A DNA stretch of 64,000 bases from Medakamo hakoo (GCA_026636295.1 CP089451.1:1-64000); one strand, 5' to 3'. Positions 40,979 through 52,674 are shown, counted from the first letter of the stretch. Notes: a model not told the origin generated them from the sequence alone. Numbers and translations: made by a program.

Positions 40979-43840
40979 TCACCCACCACCAATCAGCCAG
41001 CTCTCCGAGTGCTGCTGGCGGCGGTCGGCGTGCGGAGGCGGCGGAGCGGCCGCCCGCCGCCCACCGCCCAGCCGCAGCGTCTCCACCTCGGCCGTCAGGG
41101 CAGCCACGGTGCGGGCCGCCTCCGCTTTGACGGCCGCCAGCTCAGCCGCGGCGGCGGCAGCAGCACGGGCAGCCTCGGCCTCGCGCAGGCCCGCCGCCGC
41201 CGCCTCCGCCCGGGCCGCCTCCACTTCTTCCTCGCCGACCGCCGCGCCGAGGAGTTGCCGTTCCAGGTCATCGGCCGCGGCGCGCTCCTTGGCCAGTTTC
41301 GCGGCCGCGTCGGCCAGGGCGTCGTCGCGCGCCGCCAGCGCCGCGCGCAGGTTGGCGACCTCGTCCCTCAGGGAAGCGACGTCGGCGGGCAGGGACAGGG
41401 TGCCGGGCGAGGCGGCGGCCACGGAGCCCGCGCGCGCGGCCGCGGCCGCGGCGGCCGCACCCTTGCGCTCGGCCGCTTTGATCGCGGCCGCCGCTTCCTC
41501 ACGGGCGGCCGCCGCGTCCGCCGCCGCAGCGTCGCGGGCGTGTTCAGCCTGCAAGCGAGCCGCGTCCGCGGCGCGGGCGTCGGCGCGGGCCGCTTCCGCG
41601 TCGGCTTCCGCGTCCGCGACAGCCGCTTGCGCGGCGGCCAGGCCGCTCGCCGCCCGCCCGGCTTCGGCGACGCGGCGCTGGGCCGACGCGGCCGCACCTT
41701 CAGCCGCGTCGGCGCGCGCCCGTTCGGCCGCCAAGGACCGCTCCAAAGCCGCGACTTTGGCGCGGGCGGCGCGTTTGGGGCCGACGGGCGTGCCGGCGCC
41801 GCCGGCCGTCGCAGCGGCCTTTTCCGCGGCGGCCGCGCGCGCGTCGGCCGCGGCCGCCCTGTCCTCCGCCGCCCGCAGCGCCCGTTCCAGGCGTTCCAGG
41901 CGGCTGACGGCTTTGGCCCGGGCCGCCTCCGCCTCGGCCGCCCGGTCCTCCGCCGCCGCGGCTTCGGCGCGGGCGGCCGCCGCGTCGGCGGCCCGGGCTT
42001 CCGCGCGCGCGCGCAGGTCGCCCAGCCCGGGCGTGTCCGACGCCAGCTTGGCCCGCTCGGCCGCGGCGGCGCGGAGGGCGACCTGTTGGGACGACAGCAG
42101 CGACGCCGACGCCGCCAGCTTGTCGTCCAAGTCGCGGCGGGCGGCTTCCACCGCCGCCGCCGCCCGCCGGGCTTTGGCGGCGGCCGCTTCGGCAGCGGCC
42201 GCGCGGCGCTCGGCCGCGCCGACCCGCAGCTCGGCGTCGTCTTCGGCCGCCGCGATGGCGGCGTCCGCCTCCGCGCGCGCCGCGTCCACGGCCTTCACAG
42301 CTTCAGCAGCCGCGGCTTGGGCGGCCGCGATGCGGTCGGCGGCGGCGGCGTCGGCGGCGCGCGTTGCGGTCGCCAGGGCGGCGGCGGCTTCCGCGCGCGC
42401 GGCGCGGACCTCGGCGGCCGCGACGTCGAGCTTGGCGTCCGCGCGCTCGCCCGCCGCCGCTTCCCGCGCGGCCGCGTCGTCCAGCGCGCGCTGGGCAGCG
42501 TCGGCGGCGGCGGCCGCGTCGCGCTGCAGGGCCGCAACGGCCGCTTCCGCACGCCCAGCACGCGCGACCGCGTCGCAGGCCCTCGCCTCCGCGTCGGCCG
42601 CGCGCGCTTCCGCTTCCGCCAGCGCGGCCTGCGCCAGGTCCAGGGACGCTTGGAGCTCGGCTTCCCGGGCTGCCGCGGCCGCCGCCGCTTCAGCAGCGGA
42701 CCGGGCGGCAGCCGCGTCTTTGCGGTCCAGGGCCCGGCGCGCCGCCGCCGCGTCCGCGGTCGCGGTTTCCAGGGCGGCCCGCAGGCGGGCGGCCTCGGCG
42801 CGCGCGTCATCCGCCGCCCGTGCGCCGCCCGCCCGCGCGTCCCTGGCCGCCGCGTCCGCCGCGGCAGCAGCCGACCGGGCCTTGTCAAGCTCAGCCAACG
42901 CGGCAGCGCAGCGGGCTTCGGCTTCCGCAACGCGGCCCTCCGCGGCTTTGCCCGTGCCGGCCGCCGCGCCTTCCGCCGCTTCAGCGCGGGCAGCGGCGGC
43001 CCGCGCCGCCCGCCGCGCACGGTCGGCTTCCGCACGCACGGCCTCCAGTTCGGCCGACGCTTCAGCCAGTGCCGTGGACGCGGCTTCCCGCGCCGCCCGC
43101 TCCTTGGCTAAAGCGCTCCGTTGAGCCGCCGCGTCGGCGGCAGCCACGTCGGCGGCCGCGCGCGCGCCCTTTGCGTCGCCCGCTTCCCTCCGGGCGGCCG
43201 CCAGGTCGCGGCGGGTGCGCTCCAGCTCGACGCGGAGGTCGCGCTCCAAAGCAGACGCCCGGGCGAGGGCGGCGGAGGGGGAGGTCTGCGCACCGACGGA
43301 CGGCGCGGCGTGGCCAGCCCCACCACCACCACCACCACCACCACCCAGCAGCGCGCGCAGGGCGGTCGACGGCGGCGGGTGACCGCCGGCCAGCTGGTCC
43401 AGCAGGAGCGTGGCGGGCGAGGGGGCGGGCGCACACCCGCCATCCAGCGCCGCCGCCCGCGCCCGCGCCCGGTCCAGGGCGGCGGCCGTGGGCGAGGTCT
43501 GGTGAGGCGCGGGCTGCGGCGCCGCGCCGCCGTCCGACAGGCGGGACCGGCCGTGCACGACCCGGCCGCCGTCGCCGGCGACGCTGCCATGCCCACCAGC
43601 ACTGCCAGGCAGGTTGTCGGCGATAAAGTCCAGGCGGGCGCGCACCGTGTCGGGCGCGCCGGCCGAGTCCGTGGACAGGGTGCGGCCCAGGCCAGCGGGC
43701 GGGCGCGGGGCGGTGGAGGGTGGGTGGTGGCCGGCCGGCGCGGCGGCGGCATTCGTCGTCAGGGCGCGCAACCGGTCAACCGTGCTGGCCAGGGCGTCGA
43801 CGGCGGCGGGCGCCGCTGGACGAGGGGCGGGCGTGGACAT
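40979..43840 (-). CDS. Alanine-rich coiled-coil protein, 953 aa, unknown function
   Basis: Single exon from the ATG at 43840. The frame remains open to 44185, so a longer N terminus of about 115 residues is possible. Residues 1-190 are Pro/Gly/Ser-rich and probably disordered, although APDTVRARLDFIADNLPG is a possible short helix. From about 190 to the end the protein is one almost unbroken helix of Ala, Glu, Arg, Asp and Lys with heptad spacing (ALERDLRVELERTRRDLA, EAARRDLDDKLAASASLL). It ends in a short SWLIGGG tail. The alanine content is unusually high even for this genome. I recognise no family. It converges on the nucleoporin gene with a 101-bp gap that includes a poly-G run. Confidence 0.75.
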   Translation of the reverse strand: MSTPAPRPAAPAAVDALASTVDRLRALTTNAAAAPAGHHPPSTAPRPPAGLGRTLSTDSAGAPDTVRARLDFIADNLPGSAGGHGSVAGDGGRVVHGRSRLSDGGAAPQPAPHQTSPTAAALDRARARAAALDGGCAPAPSPATLLLDQLAGGHPPPSTALRALLGGGGGGGGGAGHAAPSVGAQTSPSAALARASALERDLRVELERTRRDLAAARREAGDAKGARAAADVAAADAAAQRSALAKERAAREAASTALAEASAELEAVRAEADRARRAARAAAARAEAAEGAAAGTGKAAEGRVAEAEARCAAALAELDKARSAAAAADAAARDARAGGARAADDARAEAARLRAALETATADAAAARRALDRKDAAAARSAAEAAAAAAAREAELQASLDLAQAALAEAEARAADAEARACDAVARAGRAEAAVAALQRDAAAAADAAQRALDDAAAREAAAGERADAKLDVAAAEVRAARAEAAAALATATRAADAAAADRIAAAQAAAAEAVKAVDAARAEADAAIAAAEDDAELRVGAAERRAAAAEAAAAKARRAAAAVEAARRDLDDKLAASASLLSSQQVALRAAAAERAKLASDTPGLGDLRARAEARAADAAAARAEAAAAEDRAAEAEAARAKAVSRLERLERALRAAEDRAAAADARAAAAEKAAATAGGAGTPVGPKRAARAKVAALERSLAAERARADAAEGAAASAQRRVAEAGRAASGLAAAQAAVADAEADAEAARADARAADAARLQAEHARDAAAADAAAAREEAAAAIKAAERKGAAAAAAAARAGSVAAASPGTLSLPADVASLRDEVANLRAALAARDDALADAAAKLAKERAAADDLERQLLGAAVGEEEVEAARAEAAAAGLREAEAARAAAAAAAELAAVKAEAARTVAALTAEVETLRLGGGRRAAAPPPPHADRRQQHSESWLIGGG

Positions 43841-44368
43841 GAGATGATGTGGAGGCGCTGGGGGGGGGGATGGCGGGGGAGGGGGGGGGGGGGAGGCGGA
43901 GACAAGGGAAGCGTGAGGAGAGAGCGCATCGTGCAAAATAGAGTCGAGGCGTGCGGGGCGTGGACGCGGGTTTCTCAGGCCAAGACACCCACCCCTGAAC
44001 TCGCGCGGACCTGGGTCGTGCGTGCGTGCGTGGACGAGGGGTGGACGGAGGGCGGCAGAGGGCGTGCCTCTGGCCCGCGACCTGTGCGCGAGGCGAATGC
44101 GGCGCGCGAGCGAAAGCGAGAAGCGCGGCGCGCTCGCGGCTTTCGGAACGGACTCGGCCTCCCTGCGCCGCTCGGTCAAAGACACAGAGGCCTCTGGCTT
44201 GTGTGGGTGGCGGTGTGCGTGCGTGTCAGAGCGGGAGCCACGCTTGAGAGGGCGGGCGCTCGCGCGCTGAGCTCGCGGTCGAAACCGAACAAAAAAAATG
44301 CGAGTGGGGGCGCGCGGCCGCCGTCACTCCTCACTCCTCACACTCCCCACGACCGAGAAAACGTGAAA
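43841..44368. promoter_or_regulatory. Divergent intergenic region, coiled-coil gene / MPP6-like gene
   Basis: These 528 bp lie between two outward-facing start codons. They contain poly-G runs at 43859-43893 (the C-rich side of the coiled-coil 5' end) and an A run at 44291-44298. The coiled-coil frame is open through part of it, so some of this may be coding or 5' untranslated. No other gene is visible. Confidence 0.45.
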
Positions 44369-45005
44369 ATGAGCGGCGGCGCCTCAGCCCCTGCCAAGCC
44401 GGCCGGCCAGGGCGCCCTGTCCTCGCGGCTGCTGGGCATGGCGTTCATGCGGCGCGGCGGCAAGGGTGGCGAGGTGCGTCGTGTGCATTGTTTCCCTTGC
44501 CGTGGCCGCCGCGCACACCGCTCGACCCAAACCCACCCCGCGCCGCGCGCTCACGGAGGAACACGCCGTCACCTCGCCACAGGCCGCCCAGCCGCCGCCA
44601 CAGCCCGCCCCGCCGGCCGAAGAAAAACAGCCACCACCGGGGCCCAGCACGTCCGCGCCCACAGCCGCCGGCCCGTTCCGCCTCATCGTTGAAAGCGACC
44701 CGCTGCCCCGCGCCGGGGGCACCCGCCTGCGCTTTGGCCGGGCGGCCGACCAGGGTGCCCAGGACGCAGCAGCGGCCGCTGCGCCTGACGGGGATGATGA
44801 AGAGGCCGCCGAGCTGACCGCCATGGCCGCCGCTTTGGGCGTCAAGGCCGGCGGCGTGAAGAAGGAGCGGAAAAGGGGGGGGCCGCGCGGCGGGAGTGGC
44901 GGCGGTCCGGGCAAGCCGGCCAAGACGCAGAAGAGCAAGCGGCGCGCTGGCGGTTTGTGTTTTGGAGGGGGTGGTGGTGGTGTGGCGTCGCCGCAGAGTA
45001 GGTAG
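44369..45005 (+). CDS. MPP6-like RNA exosome cofactor
   Basis: Exons 44369-44473 and 44583-45005 (phase 0, donor GTGCGT) give 175 residues. The N-terminal block LSSRLLGMAFMRRG matches the conserved start of M-phase phosphoprotein 6 (L..LL.MKFM.R), which links the nuclear exosome to the Mtr4 helicase. After a proline-rich linker comes PFRLIVESDPLPRAGGTRLRFG, similar to the second short block in plant MPP6. The C terminus is basic (KKERKRGG, KPAKTQKSKRRAGG), as expected for an RNA-binding nuclear protein. The family is defined by short motifs only, so the call is moderate. Confidence 0.65.
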
Positions 45006-45125
45006 AAGCCGCAGTGTAGTTGGAGCGGGACGGACAAGCGGACGGTGGTCGACCAAAAAAGCCCGCGCCCAACCACTGCCACGAAACAGCGCGGGCGGGC
45101 GGCCGCTGGGCGCGGGGGCGCGGTC

Positions 45126-48100
45126 ATGCCTCCTCCTCCGCCGCCAGGCGCCGGCGAGGGCCCGGCCCCGGCCCCACCGGACGCCCCGCCTCCTCCCGTC
45201 ACCGTAGAACTGCGAATCAAAGAGTTGCAGCGCCTCGTCGCGCCTTCGGGCGCTGTCACGGTCCAGGTGCGTCAGCACTAGGCGCGAATGCCTTGTGCCA
45301 CTCGTCCGGGCGCGCCGCGCCGTGCCGGCCCGCCCTGCCACCACGCATGCAGCCCGGCCGATGCGCGGCGTCACTCATCAAACACACGGCACGTGTGTGT
45401 GCTGGATCAGAAGAGCGGGCCTGCCTCGCCCCGTACCACACACCCCACAATGTTCCATGTCGCGGCCCAACACACGCCGCTGCCGCGCCCTCGACACGAC
45501 CCCCCCCCCCCCCCCCCCCCTCCTCCCCTCCGCGCACCACCAGGTCCACTGCGCCGGCGCCGACCACACGACGACACCCACCCCCGTCCTCAACGGCTAC
45601 TCCACGGTGGAAGCCTGGACCCGGCTGGCCCTCCCCCGCCCGGACGAGGGCCTGGAACTCAACGTGTGGCTGACCCGCGCCGGCTGGGCGGCCGCGCTGT
45701 GGCCGACGCCCTGGGAAGTGTTCCTGGGGCGGGCCGTCCTGCCGGACGTGGGCGTGCCGGCCGGCCCGCCGGGCACGCGGGGGCCCTGGGAGGTGGCGCG
45801 CCTGGAACTGCGGCGCAGCGATGGCACGGACTTTTTTACGTCCCGCGGCGGCGGCGGCGGCGGCGGTGGTCCGGCTGTCGAGTGGGCTGGCCGCCCGCGC
45901 GCGGCCGCCGGGGCGCCGGCCGACGGCGGCCCTCCCGCCCCCCCGCCTCGCACGGGCGCCCGGGTCATCACTGCCATTGGCGCCCGGTCCGCTGCCCGCC
46001 GGGCGGAGAGGCGGGTGGCGGCCGCGGAAAGGTGCCCGAGCGCGGCGGCGGCGCGCGCGGCTGCGCGGGCAGGCGAAGCCGCAGCTGCACGGGCGGCCGC
46101 GCGCGCAGCTGGCGGGCTGGCCACGACCAGCTTCGACGAGGAGGACGAAGATGGTACAGACTCCGCCAGTGACGCGTCGTCGTCGTCGTCCTTCCCGACC
46201 CGGCCGCCGTCCACCTCCAGCGCGGGCGGCGACGGCCGCGCCGCCTCGCCCGAACCCCGTGCAGCCGACGCCGCGGCGTCCTCCCCGCCGCCGCACCCCT
46301 CCCCGCTGCGCGGCCTGTCCGCGGACGGCGGCGGCGGTGGCAGCGTCGGCTTGCAGACCGACTGGCGCGGGCGGGCCGCCTCCCCACCGGCGGCGGCAGG
46401 GCGCGCGCCGCCCGGGCGGTCGCCCTCGCCGTCGCCGCCGCCGCCGCCGCACCACCACCAGCACCGCGCGTCCACCGCTCGCATGGCCACGCCGCCGCCG
46501 CGCCCGCGCGCCCGGTCTGAGGACGTGTACGCGCTACCCGACCGATACGGCACGCCACCGGGCGTGGGCTTTGTCCGGGCCAGCTCGCCTGGCGGCGGGA
46601 GTGCGAGTGAAGTGGATGGGCGGGGCGGTTCGCCGCCGGCCGAGGGTTGGCCGCCGCCGCCGCCGCCGCCGCCACCGCCGCCTGCCACCAAGACGTCCAC
46701 GACCACCCATCCTGAAACCGAGCCCGAAGACAATGATGCGACCGACGTCCGCCTGCCCGAACTGGACCGCGTCCTGCACGGCGCGCGCGGTTGGATCGTC
46801 GTCGAGTGGCGGGTGACGGTCGCGGGCGACGGCGGCGGGCACGGAGACCAAGGCGGGCCGGGCGACGGCGCCGCGCCCGCCCCCGCCTCCCGCGCGCGCC
46901 TGGCCCGCACCACCGCCGCCGAGGTGCCCATCGCCCGCCTGCCCCGCTCCCTCCATTCCTACGCCCACGGCGGGTTCATGGGCCTGGCCGCCTCGATGAT
47001 GGCCGACCCGGCCTGGCGCGCGGCCCTGGAAGCCGAAGACGCCGCCGCGGCGGGCCGGGCGGCGGGGCTGTGGACGGCCGGTGGTGGGGACCCGACGTCG
47101 GGCCCCGCCCTGCGCTTGCCCATCGTCCTGGAAAACTCGCCCGTGCTGTGCGCGTACGGGTTTTGGCGCCTGGGCTGCACGGCACCCGTGGGCGCGAGTG
47201 CGGCAAACGGGCACGGCGGCGGCGCCGCGGGCGCGGCGTCCGAGAGCGAGGCGGGCGCCGGGTCGGCCAAGGACGCGCCGGCGGCCGGTCCGCCCCCGCA
47301 ACCGACCGTCGGCTGGGCGTCGCCCGTGGCGCGGCCCGCAGCGGCGGCGAGCGAGGGTGAGGGCGGTGCGGCCACGGACACCGCGCCGCCGCCCGCCGCG
47401 TCTCCCTTTGCGGCCGCCGCGTCGCCGCCGCGGGCGCCCCTGCCCCAGCTGCCACCGCGGCCACCACCCCCACTGCCTCCAAGCTCCAGTGGGCGCTGGG
47501 CGTCCCGCCCGGCCAAGCACGGCGGTGGTGGTTCCGGGTCAGACGCCCCTGCCCGCCGCCCGGTCTGGCCGCCGTCCGCCGGTCCCGCCCGCGCCGCGTC
47601 CGTGGGCGCCCACCTGTCGGGATACGGGCGGTCGGGCGCACACACCCGGCACCTGTCGTCCGCCGCCACGTCCGGCGACGAGTCGGGCGCGGGCGGGCGC
47701 GGGCGCGGCCTGCTCGACCACCCGGCCCTGGCCCGCCTCCTGGCCGGCCGGGGGCGGGACTGGCGGGACAGCGTGGCGGACTTGGCCGCCCTCGTCGGGA
47801 CGGGCGGGGCGGGAGGCGGCATGCTGACGCCGCTGGGCGGCGGCGGCGGCGACGGCGCCGGCTCGCCCGGCTCGTCGTCGTCCTCGTCGACGTCGTCGTC
47901 GCCCGACGGCTCGTCCGACGACGGACAGCCGCGCCCGCCCGCGTCCGCCGACCGCACGCCGCCCGCCTCCGCCGACGGCAGCCCGACCCGGTCCAGCACG
48001 ACCGCACCGCGCGAAGACGACGACGACGACGAAGCCTGGCCCGACTCGGCGGCCGCGCCCACGGCCGCCCGCCTGGGCGGCCCGCAGGAGGCGTCGGGGC

Positions 48101-51100
48101 TGGCGAGGCTGTATGCTGCCGCCGCCTCGCGCGCGGCGGCTCCGCCGTCCGCGTCGGCCGGCCCGCCCGTGCCGTCCCTCGTCCCGCAAGCCTGCCTGGC
48201 CTGCGGGTCCGGCCCTGCCACCAACCGGTACGGGTACGCGCCGCCGTGCGGCCTGGAGTGGGACGTGTGGATCGACCCGGGCACGCCGGCGGACCTGGCC
48301 CGCGCGACCGTCGACCACGGCACGCCGGGCGCGCTGCTCGCCCAGGCCGCCACATCCGGCCTGCCCGGCCTGCGCGCCCTGGCCCGCGCGGCCGGCGCCG
48401 CCCGCATCCTGAGGGAGGGCGTCGCCCCCGCCGCCTGGCTGACCGCGTTTGGCCGGGCCCTCAACCGGGCGGTGGCGGGCGACCCCGGCACGCCCCTCCC
48501 GCTCGCCGGCCCGCCCGGGTTTTCCTACCGCCTCCACGTCCGCGTGGACGCGGGGCGCGGCGGCCTGTTTGGGTCCCGCCCGCTGCGGGCGCGTGGCGCG
48601 TCCCGGGTCTACGTCCGGGCCAGCGTGCGGGGGTCGACGCCCCTGCCCAGGGCGCGCGGTCCGCCGGGCGAGCCGCCGCCACCGGCCCCCGCGCCGGCGG
48701 GCGGGGCGGGCGGGGGCGAGGCGCCGCCGCCCACCGCCGCCGCCACCGGTGCGCCACCGCCCGCCGTCATCTGGTCCGGGCCGGACGCGGCCTTTCAATT
48801 CTGGCCCGTCGCCGCACCCTTGACAGGCGCCGTCCTCCACTTGGAAGTCCGGGCGACGGGTGTGATTGCCGGCCGCCTGCGCCACCGGCGCCTGGGCTCC
48901 GCCGACGTGCCGCTGACGTCCGCGGCCGTCGCGCGCGCTGGCGGCCCACCCCCACCGCCCGCCTGGGTGGACGTCGAACCGTTCGTGCCGCACCGCTTGC
49001 GGCGTCGCCGGGCCCGGGCGGGTGCCGCGTCGACAGCGGCCGTGGGCGCCGCGCTCGGGCGCTCGTCAGGCGGCGGCCTGTCGGACGCGGGCGGCGACGA
49101 CGGAGGGCGGGGCGGGGGCGGGCGGCCCGATCCCGACGGTCCGCGCCCGCCCCGCCCCGCCCGCCCGCCCCCGCCGTCCCTCACCCCGTCCGGCAGCGAA
49201 GCCGACGTGTCGGCCAGCGAGGGCGGGCGCCCACTGGGTGCCAGGACCGGCAGCCTGCGCGTCCTGCGCGGCGCGTGGGCGTCGGCCGCCGCGCTCGGCA
49301 GCCTGGGCGGGGGCGGGCAGCTGCGCGGCGCGGGCGGCGACAGTGGCGGGGGTGGGGGCGTGGGGCCGTCATCCTCCGAAGTCGACCTCCTGTCCCTGGG
49401 CCGGCGCGCGCCGCCTGGCGCGGCGCCTCCTGCCGCGCCCTCAACCGGTGGTGGCTTGCGCCGGCGCCGGTCCCGCGGCGGCGCCGTGCCGCCGACCGCG
49501 CTCGGCGCGGGTGGTGGCGGCGGCGGCGGTGGCGGCCCACCCACCGCCCCTCCGCCCTCCTCCACGCCCGCCGCCGGCCAGCTCCGCCTCTGGCTCCGGC
49601 TGGAGGAGGTGTGCCACCTCGCCGCCGCCGAAGCGGCGGGCGTCGACCGCGCCGCCGCGCAAACGGCCCTCGCCCTGCTGTCCGCGCCCGGCGGCCTGGT
49701 CCTCGACGTCAAGTCGGGGTACTCCACGGCCGCCGACGTCCAGCTGTTTGCAGGCGCGCTGACGGGGCTGGGCGTGCACGTGTCCGCCGTCGCGTCCTTT
49801 GCCCGGCGCCAGTTGGCGCCGCGGCCGGCCGCCGCGTCCCGCCGCGCGCCGGGCGTCCGCCTCTTCCACGGCCTCAACACCCTGGAACTGGCCGTCGACC
49901 GCGGGACCGTGTCCCCCGGCGAGGCGGTCCTCTTCAACGGCGCGTCCCTCGTCCTGCCGCACACCGCCGGCCGGCGTGCGGCCGCCGCGGCCGCCGACCC
50001 GGCCACCCGCCCCGCGTCCGCGGGCGGCGCCCTGCCGTCCGGCGGCGGGCTGCTCGACCCCGTCGCCCTGCGCCGGTGCGTCGCCCTGATCGAGCGCGCC
50101 CGGTGCGCGGCGGGCGTGTACCTGCAGGAAGCCGACGCGGGCGCGGCCGCGGTCGACGCGCTGACGCGCGCGGTCGCCGCGCACGCGCCGCTCTTCCCCC
50201 TGGGCTTCGCGTACGGCGGCGCGCCGGGCCTGGCCATCGCCGCCCTGGCCCAGGCGGGGCGCGGCTTCGCCGCCCAACAGGTCGTCGAAGAGCTGGCCGC
50301 CCGCCGGTCCCTGGCGCGGCGGGCGGCGGCCCGCGTCGCGGCGGGCGAGCACGCGGCCGGGTCGTTGACGGCCGCGATCGCGGACGCGCACCGCCTGCTG
50401 CGGGGGGCGGGCCCGTCACCGCTGTCCCTCCGCCACCAGGCCCTGCTCCTGCGCCTGCTCTGGGACCTGTGGCCGCCGCCCCACCTGTCCGCGGCCGTCG
50501 CGGCGCTGGGCGGGCCGGCCGCCCTCGTCTCCCGGTTCTGGGCGCACTACGAGGCGACGTCGCCGCTCACCCTGCTGGAAGCCGGCGCCAACTGGAACCT
50601 GACCAAGCCGCTCCTCCGCCTGCTCCGCGACCGGGGCGTGCTGGCGGACCTGGCCTGGCCCGACAAGGCCGCGCTCGCCGACTGGCTGTCCAGCCCCGCG
50701 CTGTACGGCACCGGCCTGACGTACGTCCTCATGGCGCGCGGCGTGCGGGCGGGGCTGCACAAGCACGCCAAGGAAGGGCTGTGCTGCCTGCTGGAATCGT
50801 GCACGGCCGCCGAAGCGGCGGGCGTCGTGGCCCTGCTCGGCGGGCGGCGGGCCCTGATGCGTCGCCTGCGCGGCAATGTGCCCTGGGCCAGCGGGTGGGC
50901 GTACGCGCGCCGGGTGGCGGACGTGGAAGCGGTGCACGCCGTCGACCCGGGCGCGCTGGCCGTCGATTGCGGGCCAGGTGGGGGTGAGGGCGAGGCGTGG
51001 GAGGAGGAGGAGGAGGGCGAGGAGGGTGGAGGGCGCCCGCCCCCGCCCCACCACCCAGCCCTGCCCGTCGTACCCTACGGCGCCCTGCCCCACCGCCGCC

Positions 51101-51699
51101 GGGCGGCCGCCCCACCGCCCTGGGTGCTGGCGGCCCGCATCGCGGCGGCCGGCGACGCAGGCGCGGCCGGCGTGGGCTGGACGCCCGCGGCGCTGGTCGC
51201 CCGCTTCCTCGCCTCCCGCCGCCGCGCCGCCGCCGCCTGGCGGTACGGGCCGTGCCACTCCCGGGACAAGACGGGCTGGCGGTACGCGGGCCGGGTGGTG
51301 CGGAAGACGCTCATTGCCGCGCTGACGGTCCTGCGAGAAGTGGCGCTCGCCGCGGTGACGGGCGGGGTGTGGCCGCTGCTCGTCACCTTTCCCCGCCTGG
51401 TCGCGCCCTTTTTGTCGGGCGCAGTCGGCACGTCGGCCGCTGTGGCTGCGCTGGCGCTGTCCATCATTTCCTTGATTGCCCTGGTCGTGCACGTGCTGGG
51501 TGGACGCGGCGGCGGCAGTGGCGCGGGCACAGTGCCCGCGCCCAGCCGGGCGGGGCTGCTGCTGCGGCCGACGCCGCCACTGCCGCTGAGCGCGGACGCC
51601 CTGCGGTGGGAACGGTTCCGCGTCCAGGAACGGACTCGCAGGGTGAGAGCGGAGGCGGCGGCGGGCGGCGGTGGGCGGTTCGCGCTCGCGGCACGGTGA
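45126..51699 (+). CDS. 2,098-residue membrane-anchored protein of unknown function
   Basis: Exons 45126-45266 and 45544-51699 (phase 0, donor GTGCGT). An N-terminal beta-rich domain (about 25-150; VELRIKELQRLVAPSG, then VEAWTRLALPRPDEG and LELNVWLTRAGWAAALWP) crosses the splice and could be C2-like. Acidic, Ser/Pro-rich linkers follow. A cysteine motif (CLACGSGPATNRYGYAPPC) begins a second ordered region near residue 930. Residues about 1390-1640 alternate strands and helices (GLVLDVKSGYSTAADVQLF, GVRLFHGLNTLELAVDRG, VLFNGASLVLP, GVYLQEADAG, PLGFAYGG), like a TIM barrel. A helical region follows, then two or three membrane segments near 1970-2035 and a basic tail. I know no protein with this order. 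It may act at an organelle or endomembrane surface. Confidence 0.8.
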
Positions 51700-51768
51700 G
51701 GAGCAGGTGGTGGGAGCACGTGAAAAACAAAAAAACAACTACAGCCCATGCCCGTGTGCTCACGGTCG

Positions 51769-52668
51769 TCACGGCCAGGCGGGCGCACCTATCGTCCCCC
51801 GCCCGCCCAGGCGGGACCGCAGCGTCAGGACGAGCGTCGTGCCCGCCGCGCCCGGTGAGGCCAGCTCTCCGCCCGGCCCGACCGCGCACCAGGATTCCAG
51901 CACGAGCGGCGGGCGGAGGGCGGCCAGCGCCGCCGCAAATGCGGCGCGGTGGGCGGGCGCGCGGCGAGCCGGGTCGGCGACGAGCGCGACGCCACCCCGC
52001 CCGTCCAGCAGGGCGCCCAGGGCCGCTGCCACCGGTTCGGCGGCGGAGGCGTCATACAGGACGTCTGTTGCTAGGACGACGTCCCAGCCGCGGCCAGACG
52101 GCGCGGCCGCCGCGGCGGCCGCGACGGCGGCCCCGTCCGCCCAATCCAGACGGCGGGTGGAGACGACGGACGAGGCACGCTCTTTTCCGAGTGTCGCCAC
52201 CGCTGACGCGGCCGCACACTCCAGCGCAAACGGGTCGCGGTCGGTCAAGCAAACATTCCCCGCACCCGCGACGGCGGCGGCGAGGCCAGCGACGCCGGCG
52301 CCCGCGCCCAAGTCCAGGACCGACCGCCCGGCGACCTCTCCCGTCCCAGCCAGCAGAGCCGACGCGAGCGCCACGCCCGCCGGCCAGGCCCGGGCCCAGT
52401 ACGGATCCGCGTCTCCCTGGCCCGCGTCCAGGTACGCGTCCATGACCGCGTCCACGTCTGCGGGCAAGTGGAGCGTCAGCGCGTGGGGCGGCCGGCCGCC
52501 GTCGGCGCCGTCGTCGGCGTCCTCACCGCCGACTCTCGGCCACGGCGGCAGGGCGAGCGTCTGGGCCATGAGGTCAAGGCGGGCGCCGCCCGGGCCTGAC
52601 AGAAAGACGCCCGGCAGAGGCGTGACGGTGGCGGAGGCCAGGGCGTCGGCCGCGGGCCCGCCTGCCAT
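51769..52668 (-). CDS. Family 16 lysine methyltransferase (METTL21/METTL20 group)
   Basis: Single exon, 299 residues from the ATG at 52668. The Rossmann core starts YWARAWPAGVALASALLAG, with SAM motif I VLDLGAGAGVAGLAAA, acidic loop LTDRDPFALE and post-motif II DVVLATDVLYD. These are typical of methyltransferases that trimethylate lysines of translation factors, chaperones or ETF-beta. The frame is open to an ATG at 52881 that would add a basic, presequence-like stretch of 71 residues. However, the 20-bp tandem repeat just upstream is not a multiple of three, so coding through it would be fragile; I prefer the shorter start. Confidence 0.88.
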   Translation of the reverse strand: MAGGPAADALASATVTPLPGVFLSGPGGARLDLMAQTLALPPWPRVGGEDADDGADGGRPPHALTLHLPADVDAVMDAYLDAGQGDADPYWARAWPAGVALASALLAGTGEVAGRSVLDLGAGAGVAGLAAAVAGAGNVCLTDRDPFALECAAASAVATLGKERASSVVSTRRLDWADGAAVAAAAAAAPSGRGWDVVLATDVLYDASAAEPVAAALGALLDGRGGVALVADPARRAPAHRAAFAAALAALRPPLVLESWCAVGPGGELASPGAAGTTLVLTLRSRLGGRGTIGAPAWP

Positions 52669-52674
52669 CTCGTT

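Noticed and set aside
40589-43111. 840-codon + strand frame across the nucleoporin end and the coiled-coil gene
   Set aside because: Arg/Gly/Phe-rich nonsense translation that crosses two convergent genes; no splice or domain support.
48246-50987. 913-codon open frame overlapping the 2,098-residue protein gene in another frame
   Set aside because: Its translation is Arg/Pro/Gly-rich without domains. It lies in a GC-rich gene whose own frame has ordered blocks. Stop codons are rare here in every frame.
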